Of a stretch of 64,000 nt of DNA, positions 11,255-20,548 are shown piece after piece. The DNA lies in the NCBI RefSeq assembly GCF_016695175.1, contig NZ_CP068023.1, forward strand, positions 732,501 to 796,500, in the 5' to 3' direction. Each line of letters opens with the position of its first letter. Position 1 is the stretch's first letter. This DNA comes from Pseudoalteromonas sp. GCY. GTDB lineage: Bacteria > Pseudomonadota > Gammaproteobacteria > Enterobacterales > Alteromonadaceae. The position numbers were made by a program, and so were the translations under genes. Below the pieces are notes generated by a model. That model did no database searches and was not told the DNA's origin. It saw nothing but the letters and a program-made list of their open reading frames with translations.

Positions 11255-12724
11255 ATGCTTCCTGTGATCGCTCTGGTTGGGCGACCTAATGTGGGTAAAT
11301 CCACACTGTTTAATCGTTTAACACGTACTCGTGACGCGTTAGTTGCTGACTTTCCGGGTCTGACTCGCGACCGTAAATACGGCCAAGCAAACTATGAAGG
11401 CTACGAGTTTATTGTGGTAGACACGGGTGGTATCGATGGCTCTGAAGAAGGCATTGAAACTGAAATGGCGGAGCAGTCGCTGCTTGCAATTGAAGAAGCG
11501 GATATTGTGCTATTTTTGGTGGATGCGCGCGCAGGTATGACGGTTGCTGATCAAGCTATCGCGCAGCACCTTCGTAAACAACAGAAGAATTGCTTTGTTG
11601 TCGCTAATAAAACGGATGGCATTGATGCTGATTCCAACTGTGCTGAGTTCTACCAGCTGGCGCTCGGTGACGTTCAACAGATCGCCGCTGCGCATGGTCG
11701 TGGTGTTACTCAATTATTAGAGTTGACGCTACAACCGATTATCGCTGAGCTTACGGCTCAAGATGAAGAGCTTGAGCATGACGATGAAGATATCGCCGAG
11801 CTTTACCTTGAAGGTGAAGAAGCCGAAGACGGCAAAACGGGTTTTGAAGACAAGCCTGTTAAACTTGCGATTATCGGTCGTCCAAATGTAGGTAAGTCAA
11901 CACTAACTAACCGTATTTTAGGTGAAGACCGCGTTATCGTTTACGATATGCCGGGTACAACGCGCGATTCAATTTACATTCCAATGACACGCAATGATAA
12001 AGAATACGTGTTAATCGACACCGCCGGTGTACGTAAGCGTAAGAAAGTCAGCGATGTCGTAGAGAAATTCTCGGTTATCAAAACACTGCAAGCGATTGAA
12101 GATGCTAACGTGGTATTGCTCGTTGTAGACGCGCGAGAGGGGATCTCAGATCAAGACTTGAGTCTACTTGGTTTTGCACTAAATGCGGGTCGCTCGTTGG
12201 TTATTGCGGTAAACAAGTGGGATGGTCTTGATGACTATGTCAAAGAGCGTATCAAAACTGAGCTAGACAGACGACTGGGCTTTGTTGATTTTGCTCGTCT
12301 GCACTTTATCAGCGCATTGCATGGTACAGGCGTTGGTCACTTGTTTGAGTCGATTGATGAAGCTTATGAATCAGCGACTAAACGAGTAAGTACGGCAATG
12401 TTACGTCGTATCATGGACATGGCTCAGGCGGATCACCAGCCACCACTCGTTCGTGGACGTCGTGTGAAGCTGAAGTACGCACACGCAGGTGGTTATAACC
12501 CGCCGCGTATTGTTATCCACGGCAATATGGTGCACGAACTGCCAGATAGCTATAAGCGTTATTTGATGAACTACTATCGTAAAGCGCTTAACGTAATGGG
12601 TACGCCGATTAAGATTGAATTCCGCGAAGGGGATAACCCTTACGCTGGTCGTTCAAACAAAATGACGCTATCGCAAAAGCGTAAGCTTCGCGCGTTCGCA
12701 AAAGAAAACCGCAATAAGTCGTAA
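11255..12724 (+). CDS. der: ribosome biogenesis GTPase Der (EngA)
   Basis: This 489-residue essential GTPase acts in maturation of the 50S subunit. It has the family hallmark of two tandem G domains: P-loops GRPNVGKS at 9-16 and 208-215, with DTGG and DTAG switch II motifs and NKxD motifs (NKTD, NKWD). A strongly acidic linker joins them (about 169-199), and a KH-like RNA-binding domain ends the protein. Length and order fit E. coli Der. An AAAAGAGG site precedes the ATG. Confidence 0.98.
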   Translation: MLPVIALVGRPNVGKSTLFNRLTRTRDALVADFPGLTRDRKYGQANYEGYEFIVVDTGGIDGSEEGIETEMAEQSLLAIEEADIVLFLVDARAGMTVADQAIAQHLRKQQKNCFVVANKTDGIDADSNCAEFYQLALGDVQQIAAAHGRGVTQLLELTLQPIIAELTAQDEELEHDDEDIAELYLEGEEAEDGKTGFEDKPVKLAIIGRPNVGKSTLTNRILGEDRVIVYDMPGTTRDSIYIPMTRNDKEYVLIDTAGVRKRKKVSDVVEKFSVIKTLQAIEDANVVLLVVDAREGISDQDLSLLGFALNAGRSLVIAVNKWDGLDDYVKERIKTELDRRLGFVDFARLHFISALHGTGVGHLFESIDEAYESATKRVSTAMLRRIMDMAQADHQPPLVRGRRVKLKYAHAGGYNPPRIVIHGNMVHELPDSYKRYLMNYYRKALNVMGTPIKIEFREGDNPYAGRSNKMTLSQKRKLRAFAKENRNKS

Positions 12725-12924
12725 GGCTTTTTGCGGGAATTTTAGCTCGCCGCCATCTGGTTACTGCGTCGAGCTAAATATAGGTTCCATACCTATTCAA
12801 CTAACTCCTTTTTCCACATCCGACTATATTTAATCCTGAACTCCCTCACTTTGTTTTACCTAGCCCAACATTTGTGCTTAAGTTATAAATAGTTACATTA
12901 GGTTTTATTGATAGTGAGGCTTAG

Positions 12925-13311
12925 GTGTTTGCCAAAACGGTGATTTATGTAGAAAGTGTTGAAGAAGTGCTGGATTTTTACTATCAGGCATTTGGCTTGA
13001 GCACTTTTGATATGACCGATGAAGGGGATTATGGTGAGTTAGACACAGGAGAAGTGAAGCTCGCCTTTGCCAGCCACCCGTTAGCTCAATCACAATTTAG
13101 GCAAGACTACATTCGTTGCCATCCTAAACAGCCTGCACTTGGATTTGAAATTACCATCAGCTGTGAAAATGTGCCCGAATGCTATGATAAAGCGGTTGCC
13201 GCTGGGGCTGAGCCATTAAGCCCACCAAACCAAAAGGGTAGAGTGACGCAAGCTTATGTGAGGGCCATTGAAGGGACTTTAGTTGCTTTGGTGTCAAAGC
13301 CGGGTGAATAG
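12925..13311 (+). CDS. VOC (glyoxalase/bleomycin resistance fold) family protein
   Basis: This 128-residue protein has the paired beta-alpha-beta-beta-beta pattern of the vicinal oxygen chelate fold. It opens with FAKTVIYVESVEEVLDFYYQ, the first module of glyoxalase-like proteins, and the second module ends AIEGTLVALVSKP. The GTG start at 12925 follows GAGG at 6 bases. The family includes metal-dependent isomerases, dioxygenases and drug-binding proteins, and the substrate cannot be read here. It stands alone and is convergent with the DUF2750 gene. Confidence 0.85.
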   Translation: MFAKTVIYVESVEEVLDFYYQAFGLSTFDMTDEGDYGELDTGEVKLAFASHPLAQSQFRQDYIRCHPKQPALGFEITISCENVPECYDKAVAAGAEPLSPPNQKGRVTQAYVRAIEGTLVALVSKPGE

Positions 13312-13354
13312 CGGCACTCACAAGGGATGAGCGCCACTTTGGTGCGGTGTGCTT

Positions 13355-13714
13355 TTATTCGATATCGACAAGTAGTCTAGCAAGACCAACGGGCTCGATT
13401 TCAACACAGACGTTGTCATCGTTCCAGTTTAGACCAACGAGTGCATCATCTTCTTTTAGGTCGAGTACCCATTCGTCAAGAAAACTCTCAACATCAATAC
13501 TCATCGGCGAGAATTCACTCCACTCGTCGCGACATTGAGCTTGCGCTTTTTCTTCGCTATCCCACAGCAATAACACATCAGTCTCGTCAAACTGGTTTGA
13601 GTCAACCACAACCATACCACCGTCATCAGAGCTAAGTGCCCAAACGCTTTCAGTATTTTTTACTTGCTCAATAAACTCACTGACTTCTGAGCCAATTTCT
13701 TCTTCATTCATCAT
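13355..13714 (-). CDS. DUF2750 domain protein
   Basis: The protein is about 119 residues and very acidic. The stretch around VWALSSDDGGMVVVDSNQ, the central WDSEEKA and the C-terminal DEWVLDLKEDD segment match the DUF2750 family, whose function is unknown. I chose the ATG at 13714; a TTG four codons further upstream overlaps the end of the GST gene and is less likely. It lies just downstream of the GST gene on the same strand, so the two are probably co-transcribed. Confidence 0.8.
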   Translation of the reverse strand: MMNEEEIGSEVSEFIEQVKNTESVWALSSDDGGMVVVDSNQFDETDVLLLWDSEEKAQAQCRDEWSEFSPMSIDVESFLDEWVLDLKEDDALVGLNWNDDNVCVEIEPVGLARLLVDIE

Positions 13715-13722
13715 AGGTGTTC

Positions 13723-14301
13723 TCAATTTCGTGGATCAGTTTGCTGGGCGATTGCTTGGCTTTGCCAACGGCCATGAAATGCCATCAGGTTGGTGTAATC
13801 GCTCAGGTCGACGAGCTCTCTAAATAGAACCCAATCAATAAGGCAGTATAAACTGATTTGGAGATAATCACAGTGTAAAAACTCTTCTGTCACACACTCT
13901 TCATTGAGATAGTGCAGGGTATGGCCAATTCGTTCCCGCTGTAAATTAAAAAATAGTTTATCTTGTTTAATATCAAAACCAGAGCGCTTGCTAAGTAACA
14001 GTTCCACCAAAGAATCATTACAGGCATTGATAAGGATCAGCCAATTTTCTTGATCCCAACTGGGAAATGGAAGTTGATGTTTTTCACGGAGGTAGCGAAC
14101 AATCAGATTGGAATCACAAATAAGTTGTGCATCGTCTATTAAAAATGGGATCTTACGGGCAGGATTATGGCGAATAAGTTCGTCATGACCTGCTTCAGAA
14201 AATATATCTATATGCTGGTAGCTCATTGGGAGCTGTTTAGCCGCGGCCCACATTCTAATTCGGCGGGCGTATGGACTGGTGTTCGAACCGATAAGTTTCA
14301 T
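13723..14301 (-). CDS. glutathione S-transferase family protein
   Basis: The protein has 192 residues. The N-terminal thioredoxin-fold half (about 1-75) has the GST pattern SPYARRIRMWAAA, then NPARKIPFLID and the cis-proline and glutathione-contact segment CDSNLIVRYL. The C-terminal half is all-helical. Such enzymes conjugate or reduce electrophiles with glutathione, but the substrate is not evident. The ribosome binding site and start codon lie inside one arm of a 13-bp inverted repeat, suggesting translational control. Confidence 0.9.
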   Translation of the reverse strand: MKLIGSNTSPYARRIRMWAAAKQLPMSYQHIDIFSEAGHDELIRHNPARKIPFLIDDAQLICDSNLIVRYLREKHQLPFPSWDQENWLILINACNDSLVELLLSKRSGFDIKQDKLFFNLQRERIGHTLHYLNEECVTEEFLHCDYLQISLYCLIDWVLFRELVDLSDYTNLMAFHGRWQSQAIAQQTDPRN

Positions 14302-14374
14302 GCCATCATTCCTTCAACTAAGTATCTTTCGCTCATTCAGTAAATGTAGCGAGTTGGTATTAAGGAATGATGGC
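14302..14374 (-). promoter_or_regulatory. inverted repeat covering the GST ribosome binding site
   Basis: GCCATCATTCCTT (14302-14314) and AAGGAATGATGGC (14362-14374) are perfect 13-bp inverted arms separated by 47 bases. In the leftward GST transcript the downstream arm contains the AAGGA ribosome binding site and touches the ATG. Pairing would hide the translation start. Partial complementarity continues inward (TCGCT/AGCGA). Confidence 0.5.
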
Positions 14375-14400
14375 GAAGTGATTAACTTTTCGCAAGCGAA

Positions 14401-14682
14401 TTAATCGCTACGACTGGTTACCTCAAGCAAGTGAAAACCAAACTGCGTTTGCACTGGCCCTTGCACCTGATTGATCGGGGCTGAAAAAACCACTTTATCG
14501 AATTCAGGCACCATCATACCTGGTCCGAACTCACCTAGCGCACCACCATCTTGGCCCGACGGGCAATTGGAGTACTGCTTTGCGATTTCTGCGAAATCTT
14601 CCCCTGCTGCAATGCGTTCTTTGAGCTCCATGCATTGCGCTTCACTATCTACTAGGATGTGTCTTGCACTAGCGATTGCCAT
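14401..14682 (-). CDS. ppiC: parvulin-type peptidyl-prolyl isomerase PpiC
   Basis: This 93-residue single-domain cytoplasmic parvulin is a cis-trans prolyl isomerase. The family signature is complete: ASARHILVDSEAQC, FAEIAKQYSNCPSG, GGALGEFGPGMMVPEFD and the C-terminal VQTQFGFHLLEV. There is no signal peptide or membrane anchor, unlike PpiD or SurA. A GGAG site sits 5 bases before the ATG. It precedes the GST gene on the same strand, across the inverted repeat. Confidence 0.95.
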   Translation of the reverse strand: MAIASARHILVDSEAQCMELKERIAAGEDFAEIAKQYSNCPSGQDGGALGEFGPGMMVPEFDKVVFSAPINQVQGPVQTQFGFHLLEVTSRSD

Positions 14683-14746
14683 AATTTCTCCGATGATTAT
14701 TTATTATTCATACTTTATTCTAATCTAGGTACGTTAAAAAATCAGC

Positions 14747-15298
14747 TTATCTAGGCAAGAGTTTTTCAATTTCGCTAGTGAGCTCGTCAGACATAGGTTT
14801 AGTGCGGCTGTTAAAGCGCTTAATTGTTTTACGATCAGCTGACACCAAGTATTTGTAAAAATTCCAATTGGGAGAACTTGTTACTTCATTCAAATGTTGG
14901 AAAATGGGGTTGGCATCCGAGCCTCGAACTGCCGATGTCGCAAACATATTGAAGGTTACACCATAGTTGATAAAGCATACTTTTGCAGTTTCCTTTTCGT
15001 CGTCTTCTTCTTGGAAAAAGTCATCGGAGGGAAATCCAAGTACAACAAGGCCTTTATCTTGATATTTTTGATGTAGTTGCTCAAGCCCTTCAAACTGACC
15101 CGTAAACCCACAGTTACTTGCTGTATTCACGATGAGAAGCGGTTTGTCTTTAAATTCACATAGATTAAGTGAGTCATCAGAACGCAGTTTTCGCAGCTCA
15201 ACATTGGTAAAATCATCACAGCTGGATGTCTTTGCATACGTGTTACTCGAGACTAGGAAACCAAGCGCTAAGCTCAGTATCGAAAGACTTTTTATCAT
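14747..15298 (-). CDS. divergent exported glutathione peroxidase-like protein
   Basis: The protein has 183 residues and a signal peptide (MIKSLSILSLALGFLVSS, cleavage near residue 22). The glutathione peroxidase fold is clear: LLIVNTASNCGFTGQ with likely peroxidatic C63, VVLGFP, and NWNFYKYLV with the conserved Trp and Asn. The usual FPCNQFG segment is replaced by FPSDDFF, so the second cysteine and the active-site glutamine at that point are missing. The ATG at 15298 follows AAGGAA; a longer reading upstream would bury the signal peptide. Activity is uncertain. Confidence 0.85.
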   Translation of the reverse strand: MIKSLSILSLALGFLVSSNTYAKTSSCDDFTNVELRKLRSDDSLNLCEFKDKPLLIVNTASNCGFTGQFEGLEQLHQKYQDKGLVVLGFPSDDFFQEEDDEKETAKVCFINYGVTFNMFATSAVRGSDANPIFQHLNEVTSSPNWNFYKYLVSADRKTIKRFNSRTKPMSDELTSEIEKLLPR

Positions 15299-15365
15299 CA
15301 GTGCTTTCCTTTTATTTATGTTATCTCTTATGATACGAAAATATTCGTTACCTTGATCAGCTTTC

Positions 15366-15860
15366 ATGAATATTAGACTCGCTAAACCGCATGACCTTTG
15401 CGCCATTGTTGCCATTTACAACGAAACGATACCGAGCCGCCAAGTCACAGCGGATACGGAGCCCGTAAGCGTAGCACAAAAGCAAAGTTGGTTCGCCGCA
15501 CATACGCAAAATCGCCCAATTTATGTGGTAGAGCAGGCGGAAGAGGTGATCGCGTGGATAAGCTTTAGCAGCTTTTATGGTCGTCCTGCCTATGATGGTA
15601 CGGCTGAGGTGAGTATTTATCTTGCAAAAGCGGCACAAGGCCAAGGGTTAGGTAGTAAACTCATGGATTTTGCAGAGCAGCAAGCGCCAACCCTGTTTAT
15701 TACAACGTTACTTGGCTTTATTTTTTCCCATAACCTTCCCAGTATCCGCTTGTTTGAAAAACACGGTTATAAAAAGTGGGGAGAGCTGCCAAACATCGCT
15801 GTCATGGATGGCAACCACTACAGCCTGACAATTTTGGGCAAGTCACTCATCGAACCGTAG
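15366..15860 (+). CDS. GNAT family N-acetyltransferase
   Basis: This 164-residue acetyltransferase has the acetyl-CoA pyrophosphate-binding loop AAQGQGLGSKLM near residues 89-100. The overall pattern (RLAKPHDLCAIVAIYN at the start, LFEKHGYKKWGELP near the end) resembles phosphinothricin/methionine sulfoximine acetyltransferases of the PAT type. The natural substrate cannot be assigned. It is divergent from the peroxidase-like gene, with about 65 bases between starts. Confidence 0.9.
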   Translation: MNIRLAKPHDLCAIVAIYNETIPSRQVTADTEPVSVAQKQSWFAAHTQNRPIYVVEQAEEVIAWISFSSFYGRPAYDGTAEVSIYLAKAAQGQGLGSKLMDFAEQQAPTLFITTLLGFIFSHNLPSIRLFEKHGYKKWGELPNIAVMDGNHYSLTILGKSLIEP

Positions 15861-15972
15861 TAGACTTTAGATTACAGTGCTGCGCTGAGTATATCAAAAT
15901 AGTGCTATTTTTTAGCGTCTTGTGATTCTTCTACTAAACTGGATCTCAGAATTATCGGTAAAGGATCTGGTT

Positions 15973-17940
15973 ATGACGAATCGAGTGCTGATTATTGACA
16001 GCAGCAGTGTGCAAGCGATGCGAGTAAAGGTATTATTTGAGTTACTCGGTGGTGAGGTAGAGCATGTGCATTACCGGAGTCTGGAAGCAAATCTCGATTT
16101 TGATAAATTTGATGTTGTTGTTATCGCTCATGGTGTGCCCGCCAATAAAGTCAAAGTATTATATCAATTGAGAAATCATGATAAGTTAGTCTTGCTGGCA
16201 CCTAAACCCGATAATGCCGAACACTTAAAATCTTTCAGTGAAATCAATCGTGCACTGCCAAACGGCATTGTTATCTATCCCTTTTTTGCCAATAAAGATA
16301 TTACTGGCCTACTTGAGCGCCTGCTGGAAATTGGTTCAGCTAATACCTTAGTGCTGCCCAAAGTATTGCTGGTTGACCATCATACGCCTCGCCTTGAGAC
16401 CTTGGCTAACGGCTTACGTGGTGCGCAGCTTGCGGTGACAACCGCGACGACGCTTGATGAAGCGATGCAAGTTGCCGAGCGACATCCTGTTGACCTCCTA
16501 ATTTGTGACTTTAACCTAGAAAAAGACACCGGCTTAGATGTGTTTAATAAAGTACGTCAAGTGCATCATAATTGCCGCTGCTTATTGATGACTTCCCGGG
16601 TTAATCAAGTAGATATGCTAGAAGCCGTTCGTCAAGGGGTTGAGGACATCCTGATTAAACCGTTTGATGAGAGCGATTTATTACAAAGCCTACATAAATT
16701 ATGGCAAACAGAGCTCTTGAGACGCCATAACCAAGAATTAGTTGAGCGCCTACAGGATACGGTAGATGCATTGATTGAACGCGATAGCTTATTGCGAGTT
16801 ATTTATAAACATACGCCCGATCCCATTATGTTGTTCAACCGTCAAGGTCATATTATTGAAGCAAATGATGCATGTTGTGAGTTGTTTGAGCTTACGGAAG
16901 AGGAGCTACAGCCGCTGTCAATTTTTGAGTTATTTGATGAATTATCGGTGTCGCAATTACGTGAACTGATGAAGCATGTTGGCATGTTAAAGCACTTTAA
17001 CTGTGAACTAAGTCTGCCAAAAGCTGGCGAGCGCAGTATTCCACTGATGGGGACTTTTAATGAAATTGACCATCATGGCGACATGGCATTTGCAGTCATT
17101 TTTAAAAACGTCTCAAAGCTAAAAGAACAACAAGAAATACTAGAAGAAACCAAGGAGTTGCTAGAGTTTGAAGTGCAAGCTCGAACGGCACAATTACAAA
17201 AAGCAAAGGAGGCGGCGGAAGCTGCCAACCTGTCAAAATCTGAATTTTTAGCCAATATGTCCCATGAGTTACGCACGCCAATGCACTCTATATTAAGTTT
17301 TGCACGTTTCGGTTTAGATAAGCTAACTGCTCCTGAAGTGCCGGCAGACAAGCTTAAAAAGTATTTATCTCGTATCGAAACCAGTGGTGAGCGTCTATTA
17401 GTACTGCTTAACAATCTGCTTGATTTATCAAAGTTAGACGCAGGCCGCTTTCCATTTAATCCAAGCTTTCACAACCTAGTTAATGTGATCCAAAGCGGAA
17501 TTGAAGATGTATCGGGCACTGCGCTTGAGAAAAAGATAAAAATCCGCTTTGAAAAGCCCGCTCAAGGCGTGATGACCTTTTGCGATCCGGAGCAAATGAA
17601 TCAAGTGATCAGAAACTTATTGGGCAATGCACTCAAGTTTAGCCCTGAAGGTAGTGAGGTGAGTATACTGTTAAGCTGTAAAGATCAAGATATTCATATC
17701 AAGATTGCTGATCAAGGGGTCGGTATTCCGGATGACGAATTGGAACAGATCTTTGCCAAGTTTGTGCAAAGCAGTAAAACAGACAGTGGTGCTGGCGGTA
17801 CGGGTTTAGGTCTTGCTATTTGTAAGGAGTTTATTTTACTGCATAAAGGGCAGATTTACGCCGAGAATAATCCCGAGGGCGGTGCATGTATCAATGTGAG
17901 CCTGCCTTTAACTGAGCATCTTGAGAGTAATGCGGTGTAA
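15973..17940 (+). CDS. hybrid histidine kinase with two N-terminal receiver-like domains and PAS
   Basis: This 655-residue soluble kinase has no membrane segment. Domains in order: a degenerate receiver (about 1-120, with VVIAHGVP where the phosphoacceptor Asp is expected and no KP lysine), a canonical receiver (about 130-245, D179 and K229), a PAS domain (about 270-385), a coiled coil, a HisKA domain with H431 in NMSHELRTP, and an ATPase domain with DQGVGIPDDE and GTGLGLAICK. The ATG at 15973 follows AAAGGA at 7 bases. The receivers precede the kinase core, so this protein probably integrates input from other kinases. The response regulator 157 bases downstream is a likely partner. Confidence 0.92.
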   Translation: MTNRVLIIDSSSVQAMRVKVLFELLGGEVEHVHYRSLEANLDFDKFDVVVIAHGVPANKVKVLYQLRNHDKLVLLAPKPDNAEHLKSFSEINRALPNGIVIYPFFANKDITGLLERLLEIGSANTLVLPKVLLVDHHTPRLETLANGLRGAQLAVTTATTLDEAMQVAERHPVDLLICDFNLEKDTGLDVFNKVRQVHHNCRCLLMTSRVNQVDMLEAVRQGVEDILIKPFDESDLLQSLHKLWQTELLRRHNQELVERLQDTVDALIERDSLLRVIYKHTPDPIMLFNRQGHIIEANDACCELFELTEEELQPLSIFELFDELSVSQLRELMKHVGMLKHFNCELSLPKAGERSIPLMGTFNEIDHHGDMAFAVIFKNVSKLKEQQEILEETKELLEFEVQARTAQLQKAKEAAEAANLSKSEFLANMSHELRTPMHSILSFARFGLDKLTAPEVPADKLKKYLSRIETSGERLLVLLNNLLDLSKLDAGRFPFNPSFHNLVNVIQSGIEDVSGTALEKKIKIRFEKPAQGVMTFCDPEQMNQVIRNLLGNALKFSPEGSEVSILLSCKDQDIHIKIADQGVGIPDDELEQIFAKFVQSSKTDSGAGGTGLGLAICKEFILLHKGQIYAENNPEGGACINVSLPLTEHLESNAV

Positions 17941-18097
17941 TGGTTGTAATTGGAAAGGCGTTGAGTAAGCGTCTATAAATAATAATAGAGCTTGTACTAA
18001 TACAATGTGATTGGGAACTGTTGAAGCACTGGCCTTAAATTACCGTATTTTCCCCACAGTGCCTTTCCCATTGTGAACCGACGAAGGATATTCATTT

Positions 18098-19231
18098 ATG
18101 GCTTTACGCAGAATCTTAGCAGTTGACGACGAACCATTTAATCTAGAAATCATTGAAGAGATTTTAGAAGACTTAGACTTTGAGTTAAAAACCGTTGAAA
18201 GCGGTCATGAATGTCTAGCTGTAGTCGAAGACTTTGATCCTCAAGTTATTTTACTTGATGTAAGCATGCCAAAAATGAGCGGTTATGAGGTATGTAAGGC
18301 GATTAAAGCCAATCCAAACACACAGCATATTATCGTTATGTTCGTGTCGGCAAGAGGTTCTGTTGAAGAGCGCATGGAAGGCTACTCAGTGGGAGCTGAA
18401 GATTATATTGTTAAGCCATTTGGCCAAGGTGAGCTAAAAGCCAAGCTCACGCACTTGAATCAAATGCTACTAGAAAAAGATATTCTGGCTCAGCAAATTG
18501 AAGATGCAACCTCCACAGCATTTAGCGCCATGGCTAATAGCAGTGAAATGGGGCAAATCGTTACCTACATTGAGCAAATCGGTGAGATAGAAACAATCCC
18601 GCGACTGGCGGAAGCTTTATGTCAGTGTTTAAAGGGACTGGGACTTAATTGTAATGTTGAAGTTCGACTTGAGGGACAAAAACATCACTTTGCAACTACG
18701 GGGATTTGCTCACCTATCGTCATTGAATTATTTGAAATCTTACACACCAAAGGGCGATTACATGAATTTACTAACCGCATATTGGTTAACTATCCATTGT
18801 TGAGTATTTTGATCCTCAATATGCCGGGAGACGATCCAGATAAACACGGTAGATTGCGGGATCATATTTGTTTTATTGCCAGTGTAACGGAGCAACAGTT
18901 AATTGCCATTTCCACTAAACGCAAGCTGGTGCAGCAACACGAGGACCTGGAAGAAGCGATAAAAATGGTGCAAGGTAAATTTAATAGCATGGTGTCGCTG
19001 CTTGACAAAAACCGTCAAGAAAACGAAAAAGTGTTCCGCTCATTACAAGAGCTATTCGAAGAGCGCATTCCTACTATGGGTCTAGACGAAGATCAGGAGA
19101 TGTTTATCTATCAAAACGTCGATAAAGCGATTCAAAGCTCAGTTGCAAGGGAAGAAAGTGTGCGAGAAGTGAAAACCGCTTTCCATGATATTGAAGAAGA
19201 CTTAAAACTACTCTCGCGACGCTCAGAATAG
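18098..19231 (+). CDS. response regulator with uncharacterised C-terminal output region
   Basis: The protein has 377 residues. Residues 1-125 form a standard receiver: DDE at 10-12, phosphoacceptor D54 in ILLDVSMPKMSG, and K106 in IVKPFG. The remaining 250 residues match no output domain I recognise; they lack HTH, GGDEF, EAL, HD-GYP and phosphatase motifs. They contain an alpha/beta stretch (about 150-270) and a long charged helical region (about 280-377) predicted to be coiled coil. It follows the hybrid kinase on the same strand, which suggests a phosphorelay. Confidence 0.88.
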   Translation: MALRRILAVDDEPFNLEIIEEILEDLDFELKTVESGHECLAVVEDFDPQVILLDVSMPKMSGYEVCKAIKANPNTQHIIVMFVSARGSVEERMEGYSVGAEDYIVKPFGQGELKAKLTHLNQMLLEKDILAQQIEDATSTAFSAMANSSEMGQIVTYIEQIGEIETIPRLAEALCQCLKGLGLNCNVEVRLEGQKHHFATTGICSPIVIELFEILHTKGRLHEFTNRILVNYPLLSILILNMPGDDPDKHGRLRDHICFIASVTEQQLIAISTKRKLVQQHEDLEEAIKMVQGKFNSMVSLLDKNRQENEKVFRSLQELFEERIPTMGLDEDQEMFIYQNVDKAIQSSVAREESVREVKTAFHDIEEDLKLLSRRSE

Positions 19232-19252
19232 TAACCCTACTTTCCAATACCG

Positions 19253-19355
19253 CCGTAGGTCGCGCTTTAGCGCGACTTGTTTAGCACAAATTTTCTTCGT
19301 GATCCTTTCGACCCATTTGGCCGTAGGTCGTGCTTTAGCGCGACTTCTTTAGCAC
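19253..19355. repeat. two GTAG-headed REP-like palindromes
   Basis: Two direct 35-base copies occur at 19253-19287 and 19321-19355. Each begins CCGTAGGTCG and contains GTCGCGC-TTTA-GCGCGAC or the one-base variant GTCGTGC-TTTA-GCGCGAC, followed by TT(G/C)TTTAGCAC. The GTAG head plus a palindrome is the form of REP elements moved by RAYT transposases. They lie between convergent genes. Confidence 0.75.
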
Positions 19356-19403
19356 GACTTTTTTATCGCAACAAACCCCTTAAAACATCTCGCGACAAAC
19401 CTG

Positions 19404-20537
19404 CTAAGCGTCTCGTGGCAAGCCCTTTTCAATAATGCGGATCAGCCTTGCTTTTTTGCGTTCATGTTGGTCTGACTTTTGTCTTTGTTGCTCCAACGCC
19501 CAGTCGATATGCTCGATAACAAGGGGAGTTGTACTTTGACGCTTATCTTCCAGTGCTAGAACGATAGCTTCATCGTATTGTGCATTGCCAAGGCCAACGG
19601 CTAAGTTTCGTAGCCAACGTTCATGTCCAATCCGGCGAATGGGGCTACCTTCGGTGTTTTTCAAAAATGTTGCTTCATCCCAAGCAAATAAGGTCAATAA
19701 CTCCTGATCTTTAAGTTGAGTTCGCGGCAAAAAGTCGGCTTCTTCCGTTATTTGACCATAGCGATTCCATGGACAAACTAACTGGCAATCATCACAACCG
19801 TATATCCGATTGCCCATTTTTGCCCTAAATTCCTCTGGAATAGCGCCTTGAAGCTCTATGGTGAGATAAGAAATGCAGCGTCTCGCATCGACGACATAAG
19901 GTTTTACGATGGCGCCAGTGGGGCATAAAGTTAGACAGGCGGTACAACGGCCGCAACCTTCTTCTTGGTTTGGTTTATCAATGGGAAGAGGAATATCAAC
20001 AAATAGCTCACCCAAGAAAAACCAAGAGCCCGCCTGCTTATTAATCACTAAACTATTTTTTCCACGCCAGCCAAGTCCCGCTTTTTCTGCAATTTGCCGC
20101 TCTAGTACAGGGGCTGAGTCGACAAAAGGGCGAAACCCTAACGTGCCGACTTCTTGCTCAATCTTTTGTCCGAGCTGCTTTAGCTTGTTGCGCATTACCT
20201 TATGATAGTCTCGACCTAATGCATAACGAGAGATGTAGGCGGTGGTTTTATTACCAAGTGCTCTGGCAAAGCTGGCATCTGGTGGCAGGTAGTTCATTTT
20301 CACCGAAATAATACGTTGAGTGCCAGGAACCAGTTCAGCGGGGCGGGCACGCTTCATTCCATGCGCCGCCATATAAGCCATTTCACCATGATAGCCTGCG
20401 TCTAACCAGCGCTGAAGTTGCGCTTCATGCTCGCGTAAATCAATGTCGGTTATACCGACTTCTGCAAAGCCAAGTTCTTGGCCCCATTGCTTAATTTGTG
20501 CTGCAAGTTCACTATAATTGATATTATCGGTCGTCAC
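19404..20537 (-). CDS. queG: epoxyqueuosine reductase QueG
   Basis: This 377-residue cobalamin- and iron-sulfur-dependent enzyme performs the last step of queuosine synthesis in tRNA. Two ferredoxin-like [4Fe-4S] motifs are visible, CGRCTACLTLCPTGAI and CDDCQLVCPWN. The family sequences RYALGRDYHK and FVDSAPVLERQIAEKAGLGW are intact, and the C terminus ends RIIEKGLPRDA as in E. coli. The apparent start is GTG at 20537 without an obvious Shine-Dalgarno site. It diverges from nnr with 11 bases between starts, the same arrangement as E. coli queG and nnr. Confidence 0.96.
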   Translation of the reverse strand: MTTDNINYSELAAQIKQWGQELGFAEVGITDIDLREHEAQLQRWLDAGYHGEMAYMAAHGMKRARPAELVPGTQRIISVKMNYLPPDASFARALGNKTTAYISRYALGRDYHKVMRNKLKQLGQKIEQEVGTLGFRPFVDSAPVLERQIAEKAGLGWRGKNSLVINKQAGSWFFLGELFVDIPLPIDKPNQEEGCGRCTACLTLCPTGAIVKPYVVDARRCISYLTIELQGAIPEEFRAKMGNRIYGCDDCQLVCPWNRYGQITEEADFLPRTQLKDQELLTLFAWDEATFLKNTEGSPIRRIGHERWLRNLAVGLGNAQYDEAIVLALEDKRQSTTPLVIEHIDWALEQQRQKSDQHERKKARLIRIIEKGLPRDA

Positions 20538-20548
20538 GGGAAGAAATA

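Noticed and set aside
12739..12778. Inverted repeat TTAGCTCG/CGAGCTAA after der
   Set aside because: The arms are short, the loop is long (over 20 bases) and no T-run follows, so it does not qualify as a terminator.
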